A stretch of 64,000 nt of DNA from Bacillus spongiae (GCF_037120725.1 NZ_JBBAXC010000003.1:62001-126000); one strand, 5' to 3'; counted from the first letter of the stretch, positions 53,793 through 63,253 are shown. Notes: generated from the sequence alone by a model not told the origin. Numbers and translations: made by a program.

Positions 53793-56069
53793 ATGACTGA
53801 ACACACACTAAACCATCCAGATATACCGTCTGAACAACAACGTCTTGAATTTACGAAACGGTATATTGATGCCGTTATTCGAACAGCGGAAACGAGTAAG
53901 CAACAGTTTCAGCAAAACATGAAGGAGGCTTTCGGTGATATTGATTTTATTGAATCATCGGCTGCTTATCTTGACCTCCTCGCGAATGCCCATTTTTATG
54001 AAGTCTCCATTGATGAGTTGAATGCATTAAGAAAAGCGATGAAAAAACCTTACTTTGCTCGAATTGATTTTCAGCAAGAGGGCGTTTCCAAACGAGAAAA
54101 GCACTACATTGGGAAAACTTCATTATATCAGCGAGATAACCAAGAACAGATTATAGTGGATTGGCGTTCGCCAATTGCTAATCTTTATTATGAGGGTAGG
54201 ATTGGTCAAGTCTCCTATGAAGCAGAAGGTGAAACGTATCATGGTGATTTATCACTAAAACGTCAACTCATGATTGAAGACGGCTTATTAGAGGAAATCC
54301 GTGATATTGACTTAACGACTACTGACGAACTTCTGCAAGATTCTTTAGCGAAAAGCTCAAGTAATCGACTGACCGAAATTATTACAACCATCCAAGAAGA
54401 ACAAAACCGCATCATTCGAGCGGATTTAAATAAGCCGATTATTGTTCAGGGAGCAGCTGGAAGTGGAAAGACAACGATAGCTCTCCATCGTATCTCCTAT
54501 TTTATCTACAATTATAAACAATATTTTGATCCACGACAGCTTATGATACTTGCACCAAGTAACCTATTTATCGATTATATCTCAGAAGCACTGCCCGAAC
54601 TGGGCGTGGAAAGAATTCGCCAAACAACCTTTACCGATTACACTCTTCAATGCATCCAAGAGAAATTAACCTTAATGTCGGATGAAAAGCTTGTAAAACT
54701 TATTGAAAATCCTACAGAAGAAGAACTATTAGCCAGTCGAGTATCGGGTTTTAAAGGTTCAAAACTGATGAAGGAAATTCTCGATCGTTTTATTCAAGGG
54801 ATTTACTTACGATTTGTTCCTGAAGAAGATTTTACTGTTGATAAGTATCGACTATATTCTTCGAAAAAATATACAAAACTAATGTTGGAAGAGTATTATT
54901 ATTTACCCCTATATAAACGAGTTGAGAAGCTAAAAACAATTTTACAAAGCACTGTACGATCGAATAAAAAGCAAATGCTAATGAAGGTCGAAAAATTTTA
55001 TGATGATAAAATTGAAAAAGCCTTACTTCGACGCGAAAGTAAAGAAAGAAAAGAGTATGTAACGCAAGCCCTTGATAAAAAAGAGGCAAGACTTAAAGAA
55101 CTGAAACAACAAATTCGTTCGGCTGTTAGTCGCTATATGAAGCAATTTGAAAAAAAGAAACTGTTAGCCTACTATACAGAGCTTTTTTCCGACCATGAAA
55201 CACTTGTTCAATTATCAAGGAATCGATTAACGTATGAAGAAGCGAGAGAGATTTGTTACTATACGAATAATCATATTAGGAAAAAGCGTTACGAATTAGA
55301 AGACTTAGCACCATTATTATATTTACAAACCCATCTATTTGGCATTGACAAAGATTTAAAAGTAAAAAATGTGGTTATAGATGAAGCTCAAGACTATAGC
55401 TACTTACAAATTCAATCGTTAAAAACAGCCTTCGAGACAGATATGTTTACCCTTGTAGGAGACTTAGCACAAGGGATTCATTCTTATCGAGGTCTAACCT
55501 CATGGAAGGATGTATACGAAGATATCTTCCCAAGAGCAACATACACAGAGCTCCAAAAGAGCTACCGTACAACGGTTGAGATTATGGAGGAAGCCAACAA
55601 GTTGCTTACTCGCCTTCCTTATGATTTTCCAAAAGTAAATCCTGTTGTCAGACATGGAGAGGAGCCCGAGTTTATTAAAGCTACAGAACTTGAAATGGCT
55701 CCTATTATTGTAGAGAAAATAGGTTCTTTAACAAATGAGGCATTTCAAACATTTGCGATCATAGGTAAGACGATGAAGGATTGTGAAATAATAGCGAAAG
55801 CATTAGAAAGAATAAAGCCACATTCTGTGAAGCTATTAAAAGAACAGGAAAGCATTCCGAAAGACAAAATAATCGTGGTTCCATCTTATTTAGCGAAAGG
55901 ACTTGAATTTGATGTTGTTATGATTATTTCTATTACAGAGCCCTTCTCAGCTGATGAGGAACTAGACATAAAGCTATTGTATGTATCGATGACGAGACCA
56001 CTTCATCGCTTGTATTTTTTAGGAGAAAGAGAGGAGTTATTCTTATTATCTAACCCCTTTCATGCTTGA
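53793..56069 (+). CDS. helD: RNA polymerase recycling motor HelD
   Basis: A 758-residue UvrD-like superfamily 1 ATPase that binds RNA polymerase and frees stalled complexes. The N-terminal antiparallel coiled coil (residues 10-75) inserts in the secondary channel in known HelD structures. Walker A GAAGSGKTTIALHRIS lies near residue 220, a long helical arm near 370-470, Walker B VVIDEAQDYSYLQ near 528, and YVSMTRPLHRLYF near the end (motif VI). Length agrees with Bacillus HelD. AAGGAGAAAAAG precedes the ATG. Confidence 0.95.
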   Translation: MTEHTLNHPDIPSEQQRLEFTKRYIDAVIRTAETSKQQFQQNMKEAFGDIDFIESSAAYLDLLANAHFYEVSIDELNALRKAMKKPYFARIDFQQEGVSKREKHYIGKTSLYQRDNQEQIIVDWRSPIANLYYEGRIGQVSYEAEGETYHGDLSLKRQLMIEDGLLEEIRDIDLTTTDELLQDSLAKSSSNRLTEIITTIQEEQNRIIRADLNKPIIVQGAAGSGKTTIALHRISYFIYNYKQYFDPRQLMILAPSNLFIDYISEALPELGVERIRQTTFTDYTLQCIQEKLTLMSDEKLVKLIENPTEEELLASRVSGFKGSKLMKEILDRFIQGIYLRFVPEEDFTVDKYRLYSSKKYTKLMLEEYYYLPLYKRVEKLKTILQSTVRSNKKQMLMKVEKFYDDKIEKALLRRESKERKEYVTQALDKKEARLKELKQQIRSAVSRYMKQFEKKKLLAYYTELFSDHETLVQLSRNRLTYEEAREICYYTNNHIRKKRYELEDLAPLLYLQTHLFGIDKDLKVKNVVIDEAQDYSYLQIQSLKTAFETDMFTLVGDLAQGIHSYRGLTSWKDVYEDIFPRATYTELQKSYRTTVEIMEEANKLLTRLPYDFPKVNPVVRHGEEPEFIKATELEMAPIIVEKIGSLTNEAFQTFAIIGKTMKDCEIIAKALERIKPHSVKLLKEQESIPKDKIIVVPSYLAKGLEFDVVMIISITEPFSADEELDIKLLYVSMTRPLHRLYFLGEREELFLLSNPFHA

Positions 56070-56259
56070 TAGTAAAAAGATTAAGAGCTACGTCTTTTAA
56101 ATATACAAAGGAAAGTGTAGACATAAACTGATTTCGGAAACTAACCTATATAACTTGTTGCAAAGGTGACAGGACGGGTGAGTGAAGAGGCGGAGAGATG
56201 TTAGAAGTCGGTTTCTTCTCATGATGTGATGATTCATTCTAGGCAATAAAGTATCCTAT

Positions 56260-56299
56260 CGTTCCTCCACCTTATAAAATTTATTTGCGTGGAGGAACG
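56260..56299. repeat. perfect 11-bp inverted repeat
   Basis: CGTTCCTCCAC and GTGGAGGAACG enclose 18 bases. There is no T tail, so it is not a standard terminator; it could be a processing site or an operator. It lies between helD and the convergent DUF1272 gene. Confidence 0.6.
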
Positions 56300-56355
56300 G
56301 ATAATGGAAAGTAGGTGGCACATTAGTGTTAAACAATCTTCAAAGTGTCACCTCA

Positions 56356-56577
56356 TCATTTTTTTTTCGAATTAGATACTATATTCATAACCGTTTTTAT
56401 TTTCGGGTCTCTTTTTGGCCTTCTCACTAGTTCGCCATAGCAGTTCGGACAAATATAATTGAAACCCTCACTACATGGAAGACAAAATGTACACTCATAT
56501 GAACATATATAGGCTTCATCCTTTTTTAGCAACGTCTGATTACATGTTTCACAGTTTTTCTTCATTTTTAAACTCAC
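56356..56577 (-). CDS. DUF1272 zinc-binding protein
   Basis: A 73-residue protein with eight cysteines: NCETCNQTLL, then ICSYECTFCLPCSEGF, and ICPNCYGELVRRPKRD. This is the DUF1272 family pattern, which probably binds two zinc ions; function unknown. GTG 56577 follows AGGGGGA by six bases; the ATG four codons later is the alternative start. It is isolated between two intergenic regions. Confidence 0.88.
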   Translation of the reverse strand: MSLKMKKNCETCNQTLLKKDEAYICSYECTFCLPCSEGFNYICPNCYGELVRRPKRDPKIKTVMNIVSNSKKK

Positions 56578-56864
56578 GAACTTTCCCCCTTTTTGATACA
56601 TTGCTTACTACTTCATTCTTCCTTACAGTATACATTCAACTAAAAAGGAATTATGACCATTTAAAACGAATCATTTCTAGCTTTTTTATCATTTCATGGG
56701 AAAGAGTTGCTCCCTTTAACTCAACGCCTCAAAAGGATGTCTTAAAAGAATTAATTATTTTTGTGATTAATAATTCTCTAATGATGCTAACGAGCAAGTA
56801 GCGTATCGAATGAAAAATAAGTGAGGTTTAATCAAGATTTTCTCCTACCGATTCTTTACGATCC

Positions 56865-57704
56865 CTACCATTTAAGAGGGGACGTTATTCCCACTTTTTC
56901 CAAGATTGTTGTTTTCCTGCGCTTAGATATGAATTCCTTAGTGGATTTCACATGTTTCAGTTCTGCAACAATCATAAAGCTGACAATGACGAGTAAAAGC
57001 CAAGAGCTTATTTTCCCGAGATGAACAATTTGCCAAGTCTGCTCTTGATTAGGATATGTCCAGGCGCCATAAAAAGTAGCAATATTTTCGGCAATCCAAA
57101 TAAAAAACCCGATAAGAATGAATGAAACAATAAGTGGCATTTTGTAGGACGTTTTGTTTACTGTAAATGATACATACGTTTTAATGAAAACAAGAAGTAT
57201 TGTTATCTTTAATATCCATCTTAAATCCATGATGTAATGGTGCGTATAAAAATTAAAATAGATACTTGACCCCAGCATGATTGTGACCCAGGAAGAAGGC
57301 CAACGATTTAATCGTAAATCTAATCTGCGCCATGCTTGGCACATATAGCTGGCCACACTTGCATACATAAACCCACTATACAGTGGCACTCCATATATTT
57401 TTGAAATGGCTTCCTCAGGGTATGACCATGAGCTCATTTGAACCTTAAATAATTCAAGGGCAAGTCCAATGAGATGAAAAACAATAATGACTTTAACTTC
57501 ATCCATCGTTTCATACTTGAATAGGATCATCATGATTTGCGCCATTAGGCAAATCAGCAAAATGAGGTCATAACGTGCGATAAAGGGAATCTCAATCATT
57601 TTTGTTAATGCGAGCGACAAAAAAATAATGATGGGAAAGAGACAAGATTTTGCTTGCTCAAAGCCAAAATAGAGAAAGTTTTGAAAATGCTTCATATAAG
57701 ACAC
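56865..57704 (-). CDS. DUF817 membrane protein
   Basis: A 279-residue integral membrane protein with about eight helices. HLIGLALELFKVQMSSWSYPE near residue 77 and SGFMYASVASYMCQAWRRLDLRL near 110 are DUF817 hallmarks; WIAENIATFYGAWTYPNQEQTWQ near 204 is also conserved. The function is unknown; the fold resembles lycopene cyclase-like or carotenoid-related membrane proteins only in general. Start follows GAGGTG. Its 5' region is a 240-base very AT-rich stretch shared with the divergent triplicate-repeat gene. Confidence 0.88.
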   Translation of the reverse strand: MSYMKHFQNFLYFGFEQAKSCLFPIIIFLSLALTKMIEIPFIARYDLILLICLMAQIMMILFKYETMDEVKVIIVFHLIGLALELFKVQMSSWSYPEEAISKIYGVPLYSGFMYASVASYMCQAWRRLDLRLNRWPSSWVTIMLGSSIYFNFYTHHYIMDLRWILKITILLVFIKTYVSFTVNKTSYKMPLIVSFILIGFFIWIAENIATFYGAWTYPNQEQTWQIVHLGKISSWLLLVIVSFMIVAELKHVKSTKEFISKRRKTTILEKVGITSPLKW

Positions 57705-57948
57705 CTCAACAAAACATAATTTTTCTTCATTTTATCTTGTTTTTTATTGTTATTCAATAATAAATAATTGTTTTTCAATATAAAACGTTATTATTACTTG
57801 TAGGGTTCTAAGGTTTCTTTTAATAAGTATAATTCTATTTATATCAGATGTTATTTTAAACCTAGATATCTATTAACCTAATTTGTTCGTCTTTTTTTTC
57901 ATCACAAACATAGAATTATAATAGTAAGGAGGGGATGTTATACCTACA

Positions 57949-58602
57949 ATGGAGATGGAAATCGTTATTATAACAGGGCTTATCTTTTTGCTAATATTAG
58001 CTACGATTGCGATCATTAGTTTAGTACTATCCTTCAAGAAGGAGAATCGTATTTGTTGTATAGGTGGGGGAGTTGCACTTGCGGTTGTCTCTTCCTCATT
58101 AGGTTTCTTCGCAGCGTCTTCCGCAATCTTCGTGGGTAGTGACGAGTTTGTAGAGATAGTCAATATTATAGCATTGGCTGTTTTGTTCCTTATTGCCCTT
58201 TTAGTGTCAGGCTTTACCTTGCTATCTGTAGTAAAGAAAAAAGAATTTTGTTGTTTAGGCGGAGGCTTTGCTCTGGCAGGAATAGGATACGGGGCAAGTG
58301 TCATTTTTATTGTGTCTCTCGAAGAATTCAACTTATTATTATTTATTCTATGGGTGATGATCTTACTAACAATTTCTATCACTGCTTTTTTGGTTATCCT
58401 CATGTCACTAAAAAAATGTCAAAGTGGCTTGTGTTGTTTTGCCGGTGCGATTGCACTAGCGGGAGTGGCCCTTGGGCTCGGTTCATTTTTTGCCGCTGGG
58501 ACTGCGTTCAATGGTCAATTCACTAATATTACCCTATTGTTCATTTTAATGGGAGTGCTTTTAGTGGTTTTCACAGGAACTAGCCATAAAAAAGATATCT
58601 AA
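57949..58602 (+). CDS. membrane protein with three CC-GGG repeats
   Basis: A 217-residue protein of six hydrophobic helices arranged as three tandem units of about 65-70 residues. Each unit has one helix, a short charged loop and then a CC motif: CCIGGGVALAVVSSSLGFF near 36, CCLGGGFALAGIGYG near 105, CCFAGAIALAGVALGLG near 166. The paired Cys in each loop could bind metal or be palmitoylated; this is inference. I do not recognise the family. AAGGAGGGG is 14 bases before ATG 57949, which is long; ATG 57955 is even further. A terminator follows. Confidence 0.65.
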   Translation: MEMEIVIITGLIFLLILATIAIISLVLSFKKENRICCIGGGVALAVVSSSLGFFAASSAIFVGSDEFVEIVNIIALAVLFLIALLVSGFTLLSVVKKKEFCCLGGGFALAGIGYGASVIFIVSLEEFNLLLFILWVMILLTISITAFLVILMSLKKCQSGLCCFAGAIALAGVALGLGSFFAAGTAFNGQFTNITLLFILMGVLLVVFTGTSHKKDI

Positions 58603-58615
58603 ATATATTCGAATA

Positions 58616-58651
58616 AAAACGCTTAGAAGTTACTTTCTAGGCGTTTTTTCT
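58616..58651 (+). terminator. terminator of the CC-GGG membrane protein
   Basis: AAAACGCTTAGAA and TTTCTAGGCGTTTT pair with one wobble around GTTAC, followed by TTCTTT. Confidence 0.88.
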
Positions 58652-58722
58652 TTATTTCACATAGTCTTTTTTATCGCTAATAGGTGGTGGGGATCTATAT
58701 TATTATACAATCATCCACTTTT

Positions 58723-58893
58723 TTACTCGTCAAAGAAATGTAACGTTTTTTCCTTATCATTTGTATTCTCTGTTAGATAGGGATTTTCAACAGTTGCATC
58801 TTCGGGATCTAGATTTGTTTTGATTACGAGAGAAGGACTTGTGGACGGGTTCACAGCTATTTTTTTCTTAGAATGAAACGGCTTATTTTGCAT
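58723..58893 (-). CDS. hypothetical 56-residue protein
   Basis: AAAGGAGGTG stands six bases before the ATG, a near-ideal ribosome site. The frame reads MQNKPFHSKKKIAVNPSTSP, then VIKTNLDPEDATVENPYLTE and ends LHFFDE. It is hydrophilic and probably disordered. I do not recognise it; similar short Bacillus proteins are often spore-associated. Confidence 0.7.
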   Translation of the reverse strand: MQNKPFHSKKKIAVNPSTSPSLVIKTNLDPEDATVENPYLTENTNDKEKTLHFFDE

Positions 58894-58961
58894 ATCAAAC
58901 ACCTCCTTTTTCTATTATCAGGTAAAGTGTGTAGACCATACGTGGAGGTTCCTTCCAGTGG

Positions 58962-58990
58962 TTGACAATGAAAGAAATAAACGATATAAT
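58962..58990 (+). promoter_or_regulatory. consensus sigma-A promoter of the pirin gene
   Basis: TTGACA at 58962-58967, a 17-base spacer and TATAAT at 58985-58990 match the consensus perfectly. Confidence 0.92.
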
Positions 58991-59008
58991 TATCTTGAAT
59001 TAAAGATA
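58991..59008. promoter_or_regulatory. MhqR-like operator overlapping the pirin transcription start
   Basis: TATCTTGAATTAAAGATA has TATCTT and AAGATA arms like the TATCTCGAATTCGAGATA site I recall for the MarR-type regulator MhqR. TTGAATTCGAGA follows at once as a partial second copy. It begins right after the -10 box, a repressing position. Confidence 0.7.
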
Positions 59009-59051
59009 ATTGAATTCGAGATTTTTTAAAATATATTTTGAGGTGATGGTA

Positions 59052-59756
59052 ATGTTCACAATATATCGAGCTGATGATAGATTTAAAGCAGATCATGGTT
59101 GGTTAATTGGGCGACATAGTTTTTCTTTTGCAGAATTTCATGACGATACTAACGTAAGTTTTGGTCCGATGAGAGTACTCAATGACGATATTGTTAAGCC
59201 TTTACGAGGGTTTGGTGCTCATCCACATAGTGAAATGGAAATTGTGTCGCTTGTTTTAGATGGACAGTTGAAGCATGAAGATTCGACAGGTCAATCGGCT
59301 GTTACTACATTCGGTGGTATTCAAAGAATGACCGCTGGAACGGGCGTAGTTCATTCAGAAGTAAATCCTTCGAGTAATGAAGAGGTTAACTTTTTGCAAA
59401 TGTGGTTTTTTCCAGACGAAAGCAATTTAACCCCTTCATATGAGAAAACAGAATTTAATGTTGATCAACTAAAAAATAATTTGCTACCTGTTGTTTCAAA
59501 AACACACAGTGGTAAAGAAATTGCATATATCAACCAAAATTTAACGATTTATTTATCTGATTTAGAAAAGGGCAAGGAATTGCCTTTTACACAAGATGAG
59601 GGAAGAAAAATATTAATTTTTGTTATAGAAGGGGAACTCTCTATAAAAGGTAAAACGCTGTATAGACGTGATTCTGTAAGAATTTCAAATAAAAGTAATT
59701 TGGATATCTTAGCAAACGAAAACACACGATTTATGTTAATTGATTTACCTGCATAA
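59052..59756 (+). CDS. pirin family bicupin (YhhW-like)
   Basis: A 234-residue double cupin. The N-terminal domain has RHSFSFAEFHDDTNVSFG, GFGAHPHSEMEIVSLVLDG near residue 55, and GTGVVHSEVNP near 98, giving the metal ligands H, H, H and E. This is the quercetin dioxygenase-like YhhW type. The C-terminal cupin (150-234) is degenerate. Bacterial pirins act on phenolic compounds or regulate metabolism. The MhqR-like operator fits a role in quinone or phenol stress. ATG 59052 follows GAGGTGATGG; an upstream ATG at 59010 overlaps the operator. Confidence 0.9.
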   Translation: MFTIYRADDRFKADHGWLIGRHSFSFAEFHDDTNVSFGPMRVLNDDIVKPLRGFGAHPHSEMEIVSLVLDGQLKHEDSTGQSAVTTFGGIQRMTAGTGVVHSEVNPSSNEEVNFLQMWFFPDESNLTPSYEKTEFNVDQLKNNLLPVVSKTHSGKEIAYINQNLTIYLSDLEKGKELPFTQDEGRKILIFVIEGELSIKGKTLYRRDSVRISNKSNLDILANENTRFMLIDLPA

Positions 59757-59806
59757 TGACTTTTCACAACAAGTAAAGTGTAATGTAAAATGTTTAAATC
59801 TATCCT

Positions 59807-59854
59807 AATCAAACAGAAAGAGCTAGATAAGAATCTAGCTCTTTCTGTTTGATT
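59807..59854. terminator. 22-bp perfect hairpin after the pirin gene
   Basis: AATCAAACAGAAAGAGCTAG and its exact complement enclose AAGA; the full stem runs 59807-59828 with 59833-59854. It lacks a T tail, so it may stop transcription weakly or protect the 3' end. Confidence 0.75.
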
Positions 59855-59962
59855 ATGGATGGTAGGTAAGGAATGACTGCTGTACAGTTCCATTAAAAAA
59901 TAGAAGAGTTACTTCATCTATTCCACTTACTATAATTACTTAGAGTTAAATGCTTCCTTACT

Positions 59963-60880
59963 TTAGGTTCTGAAATCATCACCCACAATATCCCAAACCT
60001 CTTCTTGAAGAAAGGGTGCGGTACATTCGATTTTTTCGAAAGTTAATGGATGCTGGAAGGATATTTTTCGAGCGTGTAAAGCTTGATTTGGGAAAATCTG
60101 TGTCCCGCCGTATAAAGTATCTCCTGCTAAGGGGTGACCTAGGTTGCTCATGTGGACACGAATTTGATGAGTTCGACCAGTATCGAGAGACAGTTCTACG
60201 AGTGTTAGTTTTGCTTTCGGGTAGTAGCACAGCTTTTGATAATGGGTGACCGCCGTTTGCCCTTTTGGAGATACCCTCCTCCTAGTAGGGTGGTGACGGT
60301 CTCTACCAATGTTTTTTTGAATGGTTCCTTTATCTTCTTTCATTTTTCCATGTGCTAGTGCCCAGTATGTTCGTTTAATTTTTCGTTCTCTAAGCATTCG
60401 ATCTAAAATGGCTTGACTTAATGCGTGTTTAGCAAAAATTACAGCTCCAGTTGTATGTCTGTCTAATCGATGAATGGGGTAAGCTCGACATTGTTCCCCT
60501 TTTTCTTTTAAATGAAAGGCTACTCCATTAGCTAGTGTATTCGTTTGATCAGGACTATTTGGATGAGTATCGACGCCGGCTGGTTTGTTTACGACTAATA
60601 AATGGTCATCTTCAAACAAGATCTGTGCGTTCACATTATGAGGTAAAAAACCATACGCCTCCTCTTTAAATAATTCTATGGAAAGGAGATCACCTAACTT
60701 AAGCTCATTGTTCCAAGGTTGACCTAGTCCATTAACTTTTATCGCTTTTTCCATTCTAAACTGGTGAATCAGCTTTTTAGGGGCATTCCATTTTGTTTGG
60801 AGCAATTCATTGATCGTAAGTTTTTCAAATAATCCTGAAATTTGAAGGATAAATGTATTTCCTTGTCTTTTAAAGTTCAT
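59963..60880 (-). CDS. yhcT: RluA/RluD-family pseudouridine synthase (YhcT-like)
   Basis: A 305-residue enzyme that isomerises uridine in rRNA or tRNA. The catalytic Asp lies in PIHRLDRHTTGAVIFAKH near residue 140; LLVVNKPAGVDTHPN near 95 and ELSLDTGRTHQIRVHMSNLGHPLAGD near 232 are the other family motifs. The N-terminal 80 residues are an S4-like domain. In Bacillus subtilis yhcT lies next to yhcU, as here, which supports the name. The exact RNA target is unknown. Confidence 0.9.
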   Translation of the reverse strand: MNFKRQGNTFILQISGLFEKLTINELLQTKWNAPKKLIHQFRMEKAIKVNGLGQPWNNELKLGDLLSIELFKEEAYGFLPHNVNAQILFEDDHLLVVNKPAGVDTHPNSPDQTNTLANGVAFHLKEKGEQCRAYPIHRLDRHTTGAVIFAKHALSQAILDRMLRERKIKRTYWALAHGKMKEDKGTIQKNIGRDRHHPTRRRVSPKGQTAVTHYQKLCYYPKAKLTLVELSLDTGRTHQIRVHMSNLGHPLAGDTLYGGTQIFPNQALHARKISFQHPLTFEKIECTAPFLQEEVWDIVGDDFRT

Positions 60881-61030
60881 AAGAAACCTCTTTCTGTTTA
60901 ATCGTAGCTATTGAGGTAAATGAATTGATAGCGGTTCCATGGAGATAATTACCACGTTAGCATGTAATTTGATTGTGTTATTCTTTAAATGTTGAGCTAG
61001 AATTATGTTAAGGAAAAAGGTGGGGTGTTA

Positions 61031-61435
61031 GTGAAAATTCAATCTGCATCGACGGAAATGCAAGAAGAGAAAATCCGCAATCTTATTAATTATTTTTATG
61101 TACGTATTTTTCCTATGTATTTCTCTGAACAAGAAATTCAACTGTATAAGAAGATGAATGTACTGTATATCTCTCCACAAAATCGCGAGTTCCTAGGGAC
61201 GTTAAGAGAATCGTTTACGGTTATTTCTTGTCTTGATACGTTGATTTCCATTATTGAATCTAGTGATGTTAACCAAAACCAACATCACTATGAGCAAATG
61301 TTTGTGAGAAATGTAGAAATTTTATCACAAAAGGATGTATTTTTTCCTTTTTCCTATGCTCTTTTTGTACAAAAACTAAATCAATTTGATCCGCTTACTG
61401 TTTTTGATAAGCCAGCTAATGAATATTTAGCTTAA
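61031..61435 (+). CDS. yhcU: YhcU-like protein (DUF5365)
   Basis: A 134-residue soluble protein: SASTEMQEEKIRNLINYFYV, then IFPMYFSEQEIQLYKKMNVL, and a helical C-terminus ending NEYLA. The opening and the position beside the pseudouridine synthase agree with Bacillus YhcU. Function unknown. GTG 61031 is seven bases after AAGGTGG; GTG 61025 is less well placed. A short terminator overlaps the stop. Confidence 0.85.
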   Translation: MKIQSASTEMQEEKIRNLINYFYVRIFPMYFSEQEIQLYKKMNVLYISPQNREFLGTLRESFTVISCLDTLISIIESSDVNQNQHHYEQMFVRNVEILSQKDVFFPFSYALFVQKLNQFDPLTVFDKPANEYLA

Positions 61436-61457
61436 AACCCCTAATAAGGGGTTTTTT
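61434..61457 (+). terminator. yhcU terminator
   Basis: AAAACCCC and GGGGTTTT pair around TAATAA, followed by TT. It overlaps the stop codon. Confidence 0.85.
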
Positions 61458-61652
61458 CTATTGATAAAGCGATGAATTAACTTTAAATATAAAAAATGCC
61501 GTCTTCCTCACTCGCATGAGTGAATAAATGTAAATGTAAATCTATATATAGTTAACATTTCGTGATTAATTCAGAAGAAATTTCATTATATAATAGTGAA
61601 TATGCCCTTTTTATCTTATACTATTAATTGTTTCTTTTTGCAACGAAGGTAC

Positions 61653-61693
61653 AAAAAAAGTGCTCATTTTAAATAATCGAGCACTTTTTTTAG
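61653..61693 (-). terminator. terminator of the DUF2533 gene
   Basis: AAAAAAAGTGCTC and GAGCACTTTTTTT form a 13-bp stem, working on the minus strand directly after the DUF2533 stop. Confidence 0.88.
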
Positions 61694-61694
61694 G

Positions 61695-61958
61695 TTATGA
61701 CTGATTAAGTCGGCCCACATATTCCTTTACCATTTCTTCTGAAACAAGTTTACGTTGGGGAACGACACCTGATTTGGCCAGCTCATTCATTTCGTTTGTA
61801 ATAGAGTTAATTTTATTAGTTGTAAACGATTTGTTTTGCTGACATAAATGTATAGCCTCGGAAATAAATACTTCACGTTGTTGCTCTAATGTAGCAAATT
61901 GTGAGGCGATTTCATTATGCTTTTTGGTTAGTTTAGTTATCGCTTTATGTACACTCAT
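61695..61958 (-). CDS. DUF2533 family protein
   Basis: An 87-residue helical protein, MSVHKAITKLTKKHNEIASQ, EAIHLCQQNKSFTTNKINSI and KSGVVPQRKLVSEEMVKEYV. This is the DUF2533 pattern known from Bacillus (YpbS-like). It is probably a coiled pair of helices; function unknown. AGGAGTGACC precedes the ATG. It is monocistronic. Confidence 0.85.
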   Translation of the reverse strand: MSVHKAITKLTKKHNEIASQFATLEQQREVFISEAIHLCQQNKSFTTNKINSITNEMNELAKSGVVPQRKLVSEEMVKEYVGRLNQS

Positions 61959-62461
61959 ATGGTCACTCCTATCAAATGCTTCTTCTATTATGCCTCGTTA
62001 TGGATAAATCCTGCAAGATTTTCTTCTAAGAAAAACGCCTTTTGCTAGCACGAGAGAAATTAAGTATATTATTTGATGTTAGCTGAAACGTATCGAAGGT
62101 ACTAGAAAGATGGGATTGGAAGGTTATTTTAGGGGAATTATTTGATCAAGCTTCCTAGCGTCGAATAAAAGCAACGGATGTATATCTTTCTATGAGGGTA
62201 AAAAATGAGATGATTGAAGTTGAGACTGTTGATGTTAAACTGATGGATATACAGATATTCTATCGTTAATAAAGCTGTTTTCTTGGTAGTGGCAGTAGAT
62301 GAAAATAAAAAGGCGTATCCTTCTGAAGAAAGTGTACGCCTTTTTATTTATCACTATCATCAAAAGGTCTTAATAAATGTTAACGAGGTCTTTTAAATAG
62401 TTGGCATTTGTTGAAATGGTCAGCGGGAATCATTCTCTATAAAGTTTTACTTTCTTTATGA
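61959..62461. other. intergenic stretch with a terminator but no gene
   Basis: About 500 bases. A bidirectional hairpin at 62305-62347 (ATAAAAAGGCGTA with TACGCCTTTTTAT) ends transcripts of the DUF1189 gene or from the left. The block 62120-62260 reads like degraded coding sequence but no family could be named. Confidence 0.45.
62305..62347. terminator. bidirectional terminator downstream of the DUF1189 gene
   Basis: ATAAAAAGGCGTA and TACGCCTTTTTAT form a 13-bp stem around a 17-base loop. Confidence 0.85.
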
Positions 62462-63253
62462 TTATTTTGTTACGGTATCTTGGTCAATGGTTCCCCATTT
62501 GTTAATTGCGATTCCCATATAAACCATCGTAATGATGAAGAAGGCATACCACGGTAAATATCCTCCAAATAAAGAAGCAAAAACATCGAGAATGGTAGGA
62601 GCTGTGATGGCATAGATGCCGATAGCATATAAAATTCCATAGGAGAGTTTTTTGTTGAGAATAGCTGCAATGATGAGGCCAATTAATGCATATAGGAGCC
62701 CAAGAATCAACTTGCTGACGAAAAACCAAGTGATAATAATGAAACCAATGAGAAGACTTAACCACTTAATAAGAGGGAGAAAATCTAATATAGATTGCTT
62801 ATCAAGTGAAAAGTTACCAAAATCTTTATACTTAAATTCATCTATTACAAAATTGCTTTTGTTAATAATACGATCCTTTAAAATGAATAGGGCTGAATCA
62901 TATGTTTGTATTTCAGCTCTCATTAAGTCTATGTCTATATTTTCAGCATCATCAATGATGATAATCGTTCCTTCATCTTCAATTATAACCTGCTGGTCTC
63001 CTTCAACGTTTAATTCTCCATTATTTAGTGTGAAATCTGGTAACTCTGACTCTATCTCATCAATAAATCCATCAATTAAATTTGTGAATTTGTAACTTTG
63101 AATTATAGCGAAAAACAAACCTATCGTGAAGGTAAGTAATAATAAATACAGAACGGCACGACCAACCCCTTCAGTAGCCATATTTTGGAATTGATTTGGT
63201 GATGATACTGAGTATCGGACTTTTTGAATAAAAGATTTCTTATTTTCTTTCAT
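62462..63253 (-). CDS. DUF1189 membrane protein
   Basis: A 263-residue membrane protein: one helix near 31-50, an extracytoplasmic domain with strongly acidic segments (VIIEDEGTIIIIDDAENID near 90-108) to about 160, then four helices to 250. This is the DUF1189 layout, a family common in Bacillales and of unknown function. The start ATG follows GGAAAGGAG. It is monocistronic. Confidence 0.85.
   Translation of the reverse strand: MKENKKSFIQKVRYSVSSPNQFQNMATEGVGRAVLYLLLLTFTIGLFFAIIQSYKFTNLIDGFIDEIESELPDFTLNNGELNVEGDQQVIIEDEGTIIIIDDAENIDIDLMRAEIQTYDSALFILKDRIINKSNFVIDEFKYKDFGNFSLDKQSILDFLPLIKWLSLLIGFIIITWFFVSKLILGLLYALIGLIIAAILNKKLSYGILYAIGIYAITAPTILDVFASLFGGYLPWYAFFIITMVYMGIAINKWGTIDQDTVTK

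Noticed and set aside
57873-58403. A 176-codon minus-strand frame opposite the CC-GGG membrane protein
   Set aside because: It is a Thr/Ile/Lys-rich shadow of hydrophobic codons; the plus-strand repeats are clearly coding.
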